From: Vulcanimicrobiota bacterium
Lineage (GTDB): Bacteria; Vulcanimicrobiota; Xenobia; Xenobiales; JADMJV01
DNA: 64,000 nt
Reading direction: 5' to 3'
Assembly (NCBI GenBank): GCA_019637395.1
Contig: JAHBVR010000011.1
Location: 248,001-312,000 of the forward strand
The translations under genes and the position numbers were made by a program. Below are positions 51,839 through 61,408 of this stretch, piece after piece (position 1 is the stretch's first letter; every line of letters begins with the position of its first letter). The notes under the pieces were generated by a model, which was not told the DNA's origin, made no database searches, and was given only the letters and a program-made list of their open reading frames with translations.

Positions 51839-54800
51839 GTCGGCGAATTATATGCGATCCGGCTCTGAGACTCAATAGAGCCAGCCTTGACCGCCTGGAT
51901 GGCGGCAAAGATGGCCTCGTGGGTGGCCGGGGAAGCCAGCGCCACTTCTTTGGGTTTTTCCGGAGCAAAGGCGGCGATGGCCTCGCGGATCGCCTCACGG
52001 ACCGAAAGCGCCAGCATGAAGGGCGGTTCCCCTACCGCCTTGCTGCCGTGAATGACCCCGGGCTGGGTCGCTTTCGGCAGCAAAGTCACGTTGAATTCGG
52101 CGGGGGCATCCCCGATCGAGGGGATCTGGTAGGTGCTGGCGGAGTGGGAAAGCAGCCGGCCGTCCTGGCTCCACTTAAGTTCCTCGCCGGTCAGCCAGCC
52201 CATGCCCTGGACGAAGGCGCCTTCGATCTGGCCGCGATCGACGTTGGGATTAAGCGAGTCGCCCACGTCCTGCAGGATGTCCACGCGCAGCACGCGCTTC
52301 ATTCCCGTCAAACCGTCCACTTCGACTTCGCTGATGGCGGCGCCGTAGGCGTAGTAGTAAAACGGAATGCCGTGACCCTTCTTTTTATCGTAGGCCAGTC
52401 CGGGCGTCCGGTAATATCCGGTGGTCGAGAGCGATACCTGGCTGAGGTAAGCGCGGTCGACCACCTCGGCGAAAGGCAGCTCGCCGATGCGGTCGCCGGC
52501 GAACTGCAGGCTTTCGGCGGCGCTCGGCTTGCCCTGCTCGGCCAGCATGCGGGCGGCCACTTCGGCCAGGCGCGCGCGTAGAATCTCACAGGCGGCGCGC
52601 ACGGCCGCCCCATTCAGATCGGCTCCGCTGGAGGCGGCCGTGGGCGAGGTATTGGGCACCTTATCGGTGCGCGTCTTCATCACTCGCACCTGGTCGGCGG
52701 AAAGGCCCAGCTCGCGCATGGCTACGCCGCGCATCTTGGTGTACAGGCCCTGGCCCATCTCGGTGCCGCCGTGATTGACCTGCACCGTTCCGTCCCGATA
52801 GATATGCACCAGGGCACCGGCCTGATTCAAGAACGAGGCGGTGAAAGAAATACCGAATTTGACCGGCGTCATGGCCAGCCCGCGCTTCTTGTGCGGGTGG
52901 CGGCTGTTCCATTCGGCTATGGCGGCGCGGCGCTCGGCCAGCTTGCCCTGTTCGCGCAACCATTCCCAGATCAGGGGAATGCGATTGTCTCCCAGCGGCT
53001 GCCCGTAGTGGGTGGTGTTGGTGGGGCCGCTGCCATGGTAAAGATTGCGCTCGCGCACCAGCTCGGGCTCCAGGCCCAGATGGCGGGCCACGCGATCCAT
53101 CATTTCCTCGATGTAGACCATCCCCTGGGGGCCGCCGAAGCCGCGATAGGCCGTGTGGGAGCAATTGTTGGTCTTGCCCACCTGGCCGGTGAACTCGACC
53201 GCCGGGATATAGTAAGCGTTATCCAGGTGGAAAAGAGCGCGATCCAGGATCGATTCGGAAAGATCCAGCGCCCAACCCCCATCGGAGACGAGCCGGGCCC
53301 GGGCCGCCGTCAGGCGCCCTTCGCCATCAAAACCGACCTCATACTGGCCAAAGAAAGGATGGCGTTTGCCGGTGGCCGTCATGTCGATGTCGCGATCGAG
53401 CTGCAGGCGCACCGGCTGACCCGTTTTCCAGGCGGCCAGCGCCACCAGCGAGGCCCAACCGTTGCCCTGGGTCTCTTTGCCGCCAAAGCCGCCGCCCATG
53501 CGCGGCGCCTCGACCACCACTTTGTTGCGCGGCAAATGCAGCACGTGGGAGACCACCGCCTGAATCTCCGAAGGATGCTGGGTCGAGGAACAGACGAAGA
53601 TGTCGCCATCGTCGCCCCGTTCGGCCCAGGCCGCCTGAGCCTCCAGGTAAAAATGCTCCTGCCCCCCCAGGTCAAACTCACCCCGCAGGACATGGGGACT
53701 GCCTTTCAGGGCAGCCTCCACATCGCCGCGTCGAATCACGTGGGGGTCGGTATGAAAAGAATCCTGGGCCAGGGCCTGGCGGGCGTTGCGAATCTGGGGC
53801 AGCGGCTCGTATTCCACCACCACGGCGCGAGCCGCCTGTTTGCACTCTTCAAGAGTGCGCCCTACCACGGCGGCCACCATCTGCCCGTGATAGCAGACCA
53901 GCCCGTCCCCAAACAGGGCCTCGTCCTGGCGCAGGGCGCCGATGTCATTGATACCCGGCACGTCTTGGGCGGTCAACACCTTGACCACGCCCGGCATCCC
54001 TTCAGCGGCCGCGATATCCAACCGGGTTACCCGGGCATGGGCCTGGGTGGAAAGAACGGGCCAGACCTCGAGCATGGTGCGGCGGCAGGCCTGATCGTCC
54101 ACGTATTGAGCGGTACCGGTCACGTGGCCGATGGCGCTCTCGTGCTTCAAAACGGCCTCGGCATAGGAACTTCCGACGCAAAAATCGGGGGGCGCTTCTT
54201 CCTCTCCCAGCCAGAATTTTTCCAGCAGGCTGGGAACCAGTTCGCGGCGGAACCAGGCGCCGGCGCGCACGTCGTCGATGGGGGCAAACTCACCGGCCAG
54301 CACCTTTTTGGCCTCCTCGACGGTGGCCGCGTCCCAGGGCTTGCCGACCAGGAAGTCCTCGGTCTGGCGGGCCCGCGAGGGAATGGCGGCCACTCCGCCA
54401 TAGGCCAGCCGAGCCCGGGTGACGACCCCCTGGGGGTCCAATTCGACGGCAAATCCCGCCGATACGATAGCAATATCCAACTCGCGGCGTTTGGACACCT
54501 TGTAGGCAGCCACCCGGCTGGCGGTCCGGCGCGGAATGGACACCGACACCATCACCTCGTCGGCGGCCAGCACGGTCTTGCGGTAGGCCACGAAAAAATC
54601 GGCCAGCGCCACGCTGCGCGTGCCGTTGGGGCCGGCCAACTGCACGGAGGCGTCGAGCGAGAGCAGCACCGGCGCCATATCCCCGATGGGCGAAGCGGTG
54701 ACCAGGTTGCCGCCCAGGCTGGCGCGATTACGGATCGGTCGCGAGGCGAAGACGAGCAGCATCTTTTGCAGCTGCGGAAATTCCCCCTCGAGCGACTCTT

Positions 54801-55581
54801 CCAGCGCCGTCAGCGAGGCCGCCGCGCCCACTACCAGGGCGTCTTCCCGGCGTTCGATGCGGGTCAACTCCGGCACCGCCTCGGTGGAAATGAGTAAAGG
54901 ATAGCGCCGGTTGGCTTTATTGATGTAGACGCCCAGTTCGGTGGCGCCGCAGACCAGTTCCGCCGCGGGATGCTGAGCGCGCAATTGCAGCAAATCTTTC
55001 AGCGAGGTGGGCCGCAGAAAACCGTTGTAATCCAGGGCCTGCAAAACCGGCGCGTCCTGGCCCAGGCGCTGCTGGAAACGGTCGCCGGCGTCACGGTTCT
55101 GCCGGGCTTCCAGAAAAGCATCGCGGATGGGCCGGTAGCCGGTGCAGCGGCACAGGTTGCCGTTCAACTGGTCGTTGACCTGCCAGGGTTCGCTCAAATT
55201 CTCGCGATAGTAGCCTTCGAACATGGAGGCGATGAAACCGGGGGTGCAAAAGCCGCACTGCGAACCGTAGTTGCGCACCATGGCGGCCTGCACGGGGTGC
55301 AACGCCTCCGGGGTGCCGATGCCTTCGACGGTGACCACTTCCCGGCCGGCCAGGCTGGGCAGCAGCGCGATGCAACTGTTGATAGCGCGATAGGTGGTCT
55401 TGCCGGCCGCGTTGCGGTCGACCACGGCCACGGTGCAGGCTCCGCAGTCCCCTTCGGCACAGCCTTCTTTGGTGCCGGTGTGTCCCTGAGCGCGCAGGTA
55501 GCAGAGCAGCGATTGGTTGGTGGATTCCCCGGAGACACGCACGGTGCGTCCGTTCAAAACAAATTCAAAAGACGATTCCAT
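51835..55581 (-). CDS. Single-chain xanthine dehydrogenase (2Fe-2S, FAD, Mo domains)
   Basis: This enzyme oxidises hypoxanthine and xanthine to urate. Its 1248 residues carry the whole electron chain in one polypeptide: plant-type 2Fe-2S (EGCAEGDCGACTV), second 2Fe-2S (QCGFCTPGF and CRCTGYRP), the FAD domain (GNLVTASPIGDMAP, about 190-450) and the molybdopterin domain with RMGGGFGGKE and the catalytic Glu in VGEPPFML. Most bacteria split this into two or three genes; the single chain resembles eukaryotic XDH. It follows puuD by 37 bp in the purine operon. Maturation factors such as XdhC are absent here. Confidence 0.94.
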   Translation of the reverse strand: MESSFEFVLNGRTVRVSGESTNQSLLCYLRAQGHTGTKEGCAEGDCGACTVAVVDRNAAGKTTYRAINSCIALLPSLAGREVVTVEGIGTPEALHPVQAAMVRNYGSQCGFCTPGFIASMFEGYYRENLSEPWQVNDQLNGNLCRCTGYRPIRDAFLEARQNRDAGDRFQQRLGQDAPVLQALDYNGFLRPTSLKDLLQLRAQHPAAELVCGATELGVYINKANRRYPLLISTEAVPELTRIERREDALVVGAAASLTALEESLEGEFPQLQKMLLVFASRPIRNRASLGGNLVTASPIGDMAPVLLSLDASVQLAGPNGTRSVALADFFVAYRKTVLAADEVMVSVSIPRRTASRVAAYKVSKRRELDIAIVSAGFAVELDPQGVVTRARLAYGGVAAIPSRARQTEDFLVGKPWDAATVEEAKKVLAGEFAPIDDVRAGAWFRRELVPSLLEKFWLGEEEAPPDFCVGSSYAEAVLKHESAIGHVTGTAQYVDDQACRRTMLEVWPVLSTQAHARVTRLDIAAAEGMPGVVKVLTAQDVPGINDIGALRQDEALFGDGLVCYHGQMVAAVVGRTLEECKQAARAVVVEYEPLPQIRNARQALAQDSFHTDPHVIRRGDVEAALKGSPHVLRGEFDLGGQEHFYLEAQAAWAERGDDGDIFVCSSTQHPSEIQAVVSHVLHLPRNKVVVEAPRMGGGFGGKETQGNGWASLVALAAWKTGQPVRLQLDRDIDMTATGKRHPFFGQYEVGFDGEGRLTAARARLVSDGGWALDLSESILDRALFHLDNAYYIPAVEFTGQVGKTNNCSHTAYRGFGGPQGMVYIEEMMDRVARHLGLEPELVRERNLYHGSGPTNTTHYGQPLGDNRIPLIWEWLREQGKLAERRAAIAEWNSRHPHKKRGLAMTPVKFGISFTASFLNQAGALVHIYRDGTVQVNHGGTEMGQGLYTKMRGVAMRELGLSADQVRVMKTRTDKVPNTSPTAASSGADLNGAAVRAACEILRARLAEVAARMLAEQGKPSAAESLQFAGDRIGELPFAEVVDRAYLSQVSLSTTGYYRTPGLAYDKKKGHGIPFYYYAYGAAISEVEVDGLTGMKRVLRVDILQDVGDSLNPNVDRGQIEGAFVQGMGWLTGEELKWSQDGRLLSHSASTYQIPSIGDAPAEFNVTLLPKATQPGVIHGSKAVGEPPFMLALSVREAIREAIAAFAPEKPKEVALASPATHEAIFAAIQAVKAGSIESQSRIAYNSPT

Positions 55582-55618
55582 ACGCTTCCGTGATTAGCTT
55601 GCGGCCGGGCCGGCTCCT

Positions 55619-56803
55619 TTATTTCAGAGGGCAGCCGGCGGCGATCCAGCGCCCCAACTGCTCGCGCTCTTCCGGGGTCATCTTGGTGGCGTTACCCAGT
55701 GGCATGACCTGGCGATCGACGGCCTGCATCTTGATACGCTCGGCCGCCTCCACGATCTCGCGGGGAGTGTCCAGGCGGAGCCCCTTGGGAGCTTCCACAA
55801 AGCCCATGCCAGGCGATTCCGAATGGCACACGGCGCAGCGCTGGGCGACGATGACGCGCACTTCGGCGAACGGAGGAGCATCGCCGGCGGCCGGAGCTGG
55901 AGGCTTGGGAGCCGGCCAGGTCACCCAGAAGATGGCCGCGGTGGACAGGGCCGCGAAAGCCCCCGCGATCTTACCGGCGGTGGTAAAACCCACCAGAAAA
56001 AGGTGGCGCATGCCGGCTCCGAAGACGATGAACAGGGCCATCAACAACCAGTTGAGCGGGTGGCCGAAGATGCCGGCGAAGTGGTTGCTCAGCATCAGGA
56101 AAATGACCGGGAAAGTGAAGTAGGTGTTGTGAGTGGAGCGGAACTTGGCGTGCTTGCCCAGGCCATAGTCCACTTCGCCGCCCTCAGCCGCGGTGGAATA
56201 CATCTTGCGTTGCGGCGGAATGATGTGAATCCATACGTTGAAGGCCATCAACGAGGCCATGACGGCGCCCATCTGTAAGAAGGCGGCGCGGCCCGAGAGA
56301 GTGTGGGTCAGCCACCAGTCCAGGCCGAACAGGTAGGCCAGCGTGATGGAGCCGCACAAGAGGGTGCGGTGGCGCAGCGGAGTGCGCCACAGTCCGTCAT
56401 ACAAAATCCAGGAACCTACGATCGAACCCAGGCTGACTCCGACGGCCTGCAAACCGCTGAGCGGGCGCACATCCGGATCCACCATATAAGAACTGGCGCT
56501 CAGCCAGTAGACCACGATCAGCAGCAGAAAGCCGCTGATCCAGGTGCCGGTAGCCTCCATCCAGAACCAGCGCAGCCGCGGAGGCAGCTTGCCGGCTTTG
56601 AGCGGCCGCTTTTCCACCGTGTAGTAGCTGCCGCCATGGATCAGCCAGGTGATGCCGGTGACGTAGGGGCGTTTCTCCGGATCCTCGTACATGTGCTTGT
56701 CCAGCCACATGAACAGCAGCGAATCGCCGATCCACATAATCGCGGTGATTACGTGGATCCAGCGGAGCAAGATACCGAGCCATTCCTCGAAGGGGCCTAA
56801 CAT
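55619..56803 (-). CDS. puuD: PuuD-type membrane urate hydroxylase with cytochrome c domain
   Basis: PuuD oxidises urate to 5-hydroxyisourate and passes electrons to its own cytochrome c rather than to oxygen as uricase does. The 394-aa protein has about eight membrane helices beginning with WIHVITAIMWIGDS, conserved His residues in the HNTYFTFPVIFLMLSNH region, and a C-terminal haem c motif CAVCH (about 329-333) with a later Met in MPLGN. All expected parts are present. It lies between uraH and the dehydrogenase, as the pathway requires. Confidence 0.94.
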   Translation of the reverse strand: MLGPFEEWLGILLRWIHVITAIMWIGDSLLFMWLDKHMYEDPEKRPYVTGITWLIHGGSYYTVEKRPLKAGKLPPRLRWFWMEATGTWISGFLLLIVVYWLSASSYMVDPDVRPLSGLQAVGVSLGSIVGSWILYDGLWRTPLRHRTLLCGSITLAYLFGLDWWLTHTLSGRAAFLQMGAVMASLMAFNVWIHIIPPQRKMYSTAAEGGEVDYGLGKHAKFRSTHNTYFTFPVIFLMLSNHFAGIFGHPLNWLLMALFIVFGAGMRHLFLVGFTTAGKIAGAFAALSTAAIFWVTWPAPKPPAPAAGDAPPFAEVRVIVAQRCAVCHSESPGMGFVEAPKGLRLDTPREIVEAAERIKMQAVDRQVMPLGNATKMTPEEREQLGRWIAAGCPLK

Positions 56804-56890
56804 GGAGAGCCCCTGATTCGCAGCCTACGCGGCGCTACCCTTGCTGGAAGATGATTTCGAGAGAATTTCTAGAACGGGCCGGCGGTGCAA

Positions 56891-57235
56891 TCAACTTCCG
56901 CGATAGGTGCTGTAGGCGTAGGGCGAAACGAGCAAAGGCACGTGATAGTGCGCCCCGGCCTCGCCGATGCCGAAGCCGATCGGAATCACGTCCAAAAAGG
57001 GGACTTCCGCCAGGCTCACCCCCCGTTTTCGGAAATAGCTTCCGGCCTCGAACTCGAGCGTGTAGGTGCCCGCTTTGAGAGCCTCACCCTCCAGCAAGGG
57101 CCGGTCCACCCGGCCGTCAGAATTGGTGGTGGTTTCCACCAGCAGCTTCTTAGAACTGTCAAAGAGGCGAAGGGTCAGGCCGGCTGCCGGGCAGCCGTGC
57201 GCGGTATCCAGAACGTGCGTCGTCAGTTTTCCCAT
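56891..57235 (-). CDS. uraH: 5-hydroxyisourate hydrolase
   Basis: This transthyretin-like enzyme hydrolyses 5-hydroxyisourate to OHCU. I take the ATG at 57235 (114 aa), since the signature [15 protein letters not shown] follows directly; the longer frame adds 14 unsupported residues. The C-terminal YRGS tetrapeptide typical of the active enzyme is present, as is [16 protein letters not shown]. It is the first minus-strand gene of the purine block and is divergent from puuE with 40 bp between starts. Confidence 0.95.
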   Translation of the reverse strand: MGKLTTHVLDTAHGCPAAGLTLRLFDSSKKLLVETTTNSDGRVDRPLLEGEALKAGTYTLEFEAGSYFRKRGVSLAEVPFLDVIPIGFGIGEAGAHYHVPLLVSPYAYSTYRGS

Positions 57236-57275
57236 AGAGCGGATATTATGATCAATCGACAGGAAAGGGCAAATC

Positions 57276-58175
57276 ATGAGTTCAGATCCCCGTGACTACG
57301 TGGGCTACGGCCAACATCCACCGCATCCGAAATGGCCCGGCAACGCGCGCGTGGCCGTGCAGGTGGTGCTTAACTACGAAGAGGGCGGCGAGAACTGCGT
57401 GCTCAACGGTGACCCCGCCGCCGAGACCTTCCTTTCCGAAATCATCAACGCGCCCCGGGTAGAGGGGCGCCACATGAGTATGGAGCAGATTTATGAATAT
57501 GGCAGCCGCGCCGGCGTCTGGCGTCTGTTGCGTTTGTTCCGCAAATACAAGATTCCGGTGACCATCTTCGCGGTGGCCCTGGCCTTGGAAAAATACCCCG
57601 AAATGGCGCGGGTCTTCGTGGACGAAGGCCATGAGATTTGCTCCCACGGCTACCGCTGGATCAATTATCAGGATGTGGATGAAGCCACCGAGCGCGAGCA
57701 CATGAACAAGGCCATCGAGATCATCCAGAGGCTGACCGGCGCGCCGCCGCTGGGCTGGTACACGGGCCGCACCAGCCCCAACACGCGCCGCCTGGTGGCC
57801 GAAAACGGCTCCTTCCTCTATGATGCCGACGACTACAGCGACGACCTGCCCTTCTGGACCCATACCGCCGGCAAACCGCAGTTGATCGTGCCCTACACCC
57901 TGGACACCAACGACATGCGCTTCGCTTCCCCCCAGGGATTCAACACCGGCGACCATTTTTTCACCTATCTCAAGGATGCTTTTGACACTCTCTATGAAGA
58001 AGGAGCCAGCGCGCCCAAAATGCTGTCGGTGGGCCTGCACTGCCGCCTCATAGGCCGGCCCGGCCGCATCGCGGGATTGGAGAAATTCTTCCAGCACATC
58101 ACGGCCCATAAAGATGTCTGGATCTGCCGCCGGATCGACATCGCCCGCCACTGGCACGAGCACCATCCCGCATGA
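57276..58175 (+). CDS. puuE: Allantoinase PuuE (polysaccharide deacetylase fold)
   Basis: PuuE opens the allantoin ring to give allantoate without the metal-dependent amidohydrolase used by AllB. The 299-aa protein has the family's start ([16 protein letters not shown]), [19 protein letters not shown] and [10 protein letters not shown]. An AGGAAAGGG site lies just upstream of the ATG. It heads a five-gene plus-strand operon with 4-bp overlaps. The match to characterised PuuE is strong by motif. Confidence 0.94.
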   Translation: MSSDPRDYVGYGQHPPHPKWPGNARVAVQVVLNYEEGGENCVLNGDPAAETFLSEIINAPRVEGRHMSMEQIYEYGSRAGVWRLLRLFRKYKIPVTIFAVALALEKYPEMARVFVDEGHEICSHGYRWINYQDVDEATEREHMNKAIEIIQRLTGAPPLGWYTGRTSPNTRRLVAENGSFLYDADDYSDDLPFWTHTAGKPQLIVPYTLDTNDMRFASPQGFNTGDHFFTYLKDAFDTLYEEGASAPKMLSVGLHCRLIGRPGRIAGLEKFFQHITAHKDVWICRRIDIARHWHEHHPA

Positions 58176-58618
58176 ACAAGCAAGACTTCGTTAAAAAATA
58201 CGGCAGCATCTACGAACACTCGCCATGGGTGGCCGAAGCGGCCTATGGTTCCGAAGACCTGCCCGCTGCCATGCGCTCCGCCGTGGAAGCGGCCGGACGC
58301 GAGCAGCAGCTGGCCTTGCTGCGAGCCCATCCCGACCTGGGCGAAAAACTGGACACGCTCACGCCTGATTCCGTCTCCGAGCAGCAGGGAGCCGGGCTCA
58401 ATCTGTGCAGCCCCGAGGAGTTCCGCGAGTTCCACGAGCTCAACCGGACCTACAAAGAGAAATTCGGCTTCCCCTTTATCGTGGCCGTCAAGGGACTGAA
58501 CCGCCAGGACATCCTGCAGCGCTTTCGCGAGCGCATTCACAACTCGGCCGAGGCCGAGTTCCGCACCGCCCTCGATCAGGTCCACCGCATCGCGGCCTTC
58601 CGCCTGGCCGATCTCTCA
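58172..58618 (+). CDS. uraD: OHCU decarboxylase
   Basis: UraD decarboxylates OHCU to S-allantoin. The 149-aa helical protein has LLRAHPDLGEK with the catalytic His, the Ser-Glu-Gln segment SEQQGAGL and FPFIVAVKG, all family hallmarks. The stop is at 58619-58621 and overlaps the allA ATG at 58618; the coding end given here excludes the stop overlap. Length is slightly below the usual 160-170. It is coupled at both ends in the operon. Confidence 0.93.
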
Positions 58619-59103
58619 TGAAAACGCTCAAACCAGAACCCCTGACCCAAGAGGCCTTCGCGCCTTACGGTGAGGTCATCGAGGCGGCCAACGCCCGTGA
58701 AGTGCGCACCATAAACCATGGAAATACCCGTCGCTTTCATGATCTGGCCGGGGTGGAAGTGGGCGAAGGCAGGGCGCTGGTCAGTATCTTTCGCTCGACG
58801 CCCCTGCCCCGGCCCATTCCCCTCAAAGTAATGGAGGTGCACCCGCTGGGTTCGCAGGCCTTTATACCGTTGAGCGGCCGGCCTTATCTGGTGGTGGTGG
58901 CCGGACCGGGTGAGTTTCAAGTCAAAAACTTGCGGGTTTTCTTAGCCGGTCCTCAACAAGGAGTGAATTACCACCAGGGCTGCTGGCATCACTACAGCCT
59001 GGCCCTCGACGAAGTGTCCGACTTTCTGGTGATCGACCGGGACGGACCTGGAGACAACTGCCTGGAAGTGTTCCTGGATGAGGAGATCGTCATTGACTAC
59101 TGA
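58618..59103 (+). CDS. allA: Ureidoglycolate lyase AllA
   Basis: AllA splits ureidoglycolate into glyoxylate and urea. The start is the ATG at 58618 (161 aa); the frame continues upstream only through uraD. The metal and substrate region VNYHQGCWHHYSLAL and the RPYLVVVAGP strand fit the cupin fold of the family. It overlaps the allantoicase gene by 11 bp, so product hand-off genes are translated together. Confidence 0.93.
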   Translation: MKTLKPEPLTQEAFAPYGEVIEAANAREVRTINHGNTRRFHDLAGVEVGEGRALVSIFRSTPLPRPIPLKVMEVHPLGSQAFIPLSGRPYLVVVAGPGEFQVKNLRVFLAGPQQGVNYHQGCWHHYSLALDEVSDFLVIDRDGPGDNCLEVFLDEEIVIDY

Positions 59104-60148
59104 TTTTTTGCCGGCCTTTTTAATCGGCTATTCCAATTCGGACTTCACCCTGCCCCACGAGGTCGTGCTCCCCGACGAGGCTCCGGACTGCCGCCAGCAG
59201 TTCACTCACATGGGGGCCCGCTACTCTGGCTACGAAACCCCCCGCCACCGGGCCACCACCCCCCGGGCGGACGGCTTTCTTTATGATCACGACGCTCACC
59301 ACTGGCTGCACATCGGTCTCAAGCAGCGCTCCGCAGTGCGGCGCCTGCGCATCAGCACCAAATGGTTCACGGGCAATCAGGTGCGGGCCGTCTCCGTCTA
59401 TCTGATCGACGAACTGACCGGCTCCAGACAGCTGGTGCTGGATAGAGTGCCGCTCCAGCCCGACGCCGATCACGAATTTGCGGTGAGCGGCCTGGCCAGC
59501 GAGTGTCTGGTCGAGTGCTACTACGAGGGGGGCATCGCGCGCATTCAGCTCTTCGGCTCCCCCGCCGAAGAACTCTTGCCGGTCCGTCCCAACCTGCTGG
59601 AAGGTGCCAAAATATCCCACGTTTCCAACGACCACTACGGCAACCCGGCCATGGCCGTGGCCGGCCAGCGCAAGGAAAACCATATGGTGGGCTGGGAATC
59701 GGCGCGCACCGGTTTTGGCGAGCGCGCTCTTTTTCATCTGGAAAAACCGGCCATCATCCGGGAGATCGTGGTGGATACCTATCTGCACCGGCTCAACCCG
59801 CCCCTATCCTGTCACGTTTTCGGTCTGAACGAGGGGGACGCAAGCGCCATTGAAGCCCACATGCAGCAGGCGCCGCGCTGGAAACTGGTGCTACCGAACG
59901 GTCAGGAAATCATTCCGGAGGACTTTCAAGCCTATATGCTGACTCAAAAGTACCTCGAGCATGGAGCCAGGCAGTTCACTATTCAACTGCATCAAACCTC
60001 AACAAAATGGCTACCGCTGCTTCCCCGGGGAGAGTTGGCGCCCGATCGCTATCATCGCTTTCGTGACCTGGCTTGCCCCGGCCCCATCACCCACCTGCTC
60101 TACATGCACTATCCCAATGGCGGCATCCACGGTCTCCAGGCGTTATGA
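59093..60148 (+). CDS. alc: Allantoicase
   Basis: Allantoicase hydrolyses allantoate to ureidoglycolate and urea. I favour the TTG at 59093, which has GAGGAG 8 nt upstream; an ATG at 59078 is possible and adds five residues. The protein has two related beta-sandwich lobes, with RISTKWFTGNQ in the first and EIVVDTYLHRLNPP in the second, plus HMVGWESARTGFGE. The 351-aa length is normal. The next gene overlaps its stop by 4 bp. Confidence 0.93.
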   Translation: MTTDFLPAFLIGYSNSDFTLPHEVVLPDEAPDCRQQFTHMGARYSGYETPRHRATTPRADGFLYDHDAHHWLHIGLKQRSAVRRLRISTKWFTGNQVRAVSVYLIDELTGSRQLVLDRVPLQPDADHEFAVSGLASECLVECYYEGGIARIQLFGSPAEELLPVRPNLLEGAKISHVSNDHYGNPAMAVAGQRKENHMVGWESARTGFGERALFHLEKPAIIREIVVDTYLHRLNPPLSCHVFGLNEGDASAIEAHMQQAPRWKLVLPNGQEIIPEDFQAYMLTQKYLEHGARQFTIQLHQTSTKWLPLLPRGELAPDRYHRFRDLACPGPITHLLYMHYPNGGIHGLQAL

Positions 60149-61260
60149 TCACTGCGGAGCAACTTCCCGACGAGGAAAGCAGTTCTCAGGGCTGGCAGCC
60201 CGCCTATGTGCTTTACGGCGGAGCGCAACTCTTCTCAGCCGAGACGCACGACAAAATGCTGGGCCTGGCGCGCCGCTGGCTCAAAGAATACGCCTGGCTC
60301 AACGACACCACCAAAAAGCGCGTGGAAAAGCGCCTGGCCCAGCCGCTGGACGACCTGCGCATCGATTTTGAGGATGGCTACGGCCGCCGCCCCGATGAGG
60401 AAGAAGACGCCCACGCCCTCAAAGTGGCCCAGGCTTTACCGCAGGTACACGAGCCCCGGCGTTGCGGCATCCGTATTAAGCCGGTCACCCGCCGCTTCGC
60501 CGCGCGCGGCCTGCGCACACTGGAGATCGCTCTGCAAAACCTGACCGTCTGGCCCCGCGGTTTCTGCGTCACCCTGCCCAAACTGGAAGAGCCCGCCCAG
60601 GTTCGCTTTGTGATTCAGGAATTGGAGCGCATCGAAAAGGGACGCCCACCCCTGCCCCTGGAGCTGATGATCGAGTCGCCGGCCGGGCTGCGGCGGGTCC
60701 ACGAGCTGGTCCAGGCCGCCGGGGAGCGGGGCCGCGGCGTGCATTTCGGCCCCTTCGACTTCCTGGCCAGTTGCGGCATCGGCCACGGCGATCTGCTGCA
60801 CCCCGTCAACCGCCAGGCTCGGGCCCAACTGCTGCTGGCGGTGAGCGGCACGGGCCTGGAGTTGGCCGATGGTCCGACCACTCTGCTGCCGCTTCCCCCG
60901 CACAAGCAACCCGCCGGGCCGCAGATCGCCGAAAACCAGAAATCGGTGCGCCTGGCCTGGGAATTCCACCGCGACCAGGTGCTGGCTACTCGCGAGCAAG
61001 GCTATTTTCAGAGCTGGCTGCTGCACCCGGCCCAACTGGTGAGCCACACGGCCGCGCTGCTCCAAGAAAACGAGAAGGCTCTGCCGGGCGCGCTGGAGCG
61101 CTTGACCGCTTACTGGCGTGGCCGGGGACAGGCCCGCGCCAGCGGCGGCGATTTCGATGACCGGGCCACAGCCCGGCAGTGGACGCGCATCGTGGCCCAG
61201 GCAGTGGAGCTAGGCCTGATGGACGAATCCGGCCTTCCCCCCGAGTGGCGGCAAGTTTAA
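60145..61260 (+). CDS. CitE/HpcH-fold aldolase-like protein (DUF6986-like)
   Basis: The ATG at 60145 overlaps the alc stop (ATGA), so the gene is the last of the ureide operon. The 371-aa TIM barrel shows the CitE-type metal and phosphate region LRIDFEDGYGRRPDEEED (about 70-87) and ELMIESPAG (about 174), with the acidic ligands of citrate-lyase and malyl-CoA lyase-like enzymes. Members of this uncharacterised group are found beside purine degradation genes in other bacteria. I infer a reaction that uses or removes glyoxylate, perhaps a C-C bond formation. The exact reaction is unknown. Confidence 0.78.
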   Translation: MITAEQLPDEESSSQGWQPAYVLYGGAQLFSAETHDKMLGLARRWLKEYAWLNDTTKKRVEKRLAQPLDDLRIDFEDGYGRRPDEEEDAHALKVAQALPQVHEPRRCGIRIKPVTRRFAARGLRTLEIALQNLTVWPRGFCVTLPKLEEPAQVRFVIQELERIEKGRPPLPLELMIESPAGLRRVHELVQAAGERGRGVHFGPFDFLASCGIGHGDLLHPVNRQARAQLLLAVSGTGLELADGPTTLLPLPPHKQPAGPQIAENQKSVRLAWEFHRDQVLATREQGYFQSWLLHPAQLVSHTAALLQENEKALPGALERLTAYWRGRGQARASGGDFDDRATARQWTRIVAQAVELGLMDESGLPPEWRQV

Positions 61261-61408
61261 AAAAAACAGGTTTAAGCCAGCGGGTTTCGGTACATTCTAA
61301 CTCGATAACCCAGGGGCCATGTCCCTCGGGCTGCCAGCGCGTCTGGCACGATGCCGGTGGGTGGCAGCTTTTCAGCTGAATCGCCGGGAAAGACGAAGGA
61401 AACATAGG

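Noticed and set aside
52771-54897. 708-codon open frame antisense to xanthine dehydrogenase
   Set aside because: The dehydrogenase frame carries every expected motif; the antisense frame is low-complexity and His/Gln/Gly-rich, a normal shadow in GC-rich DNA.
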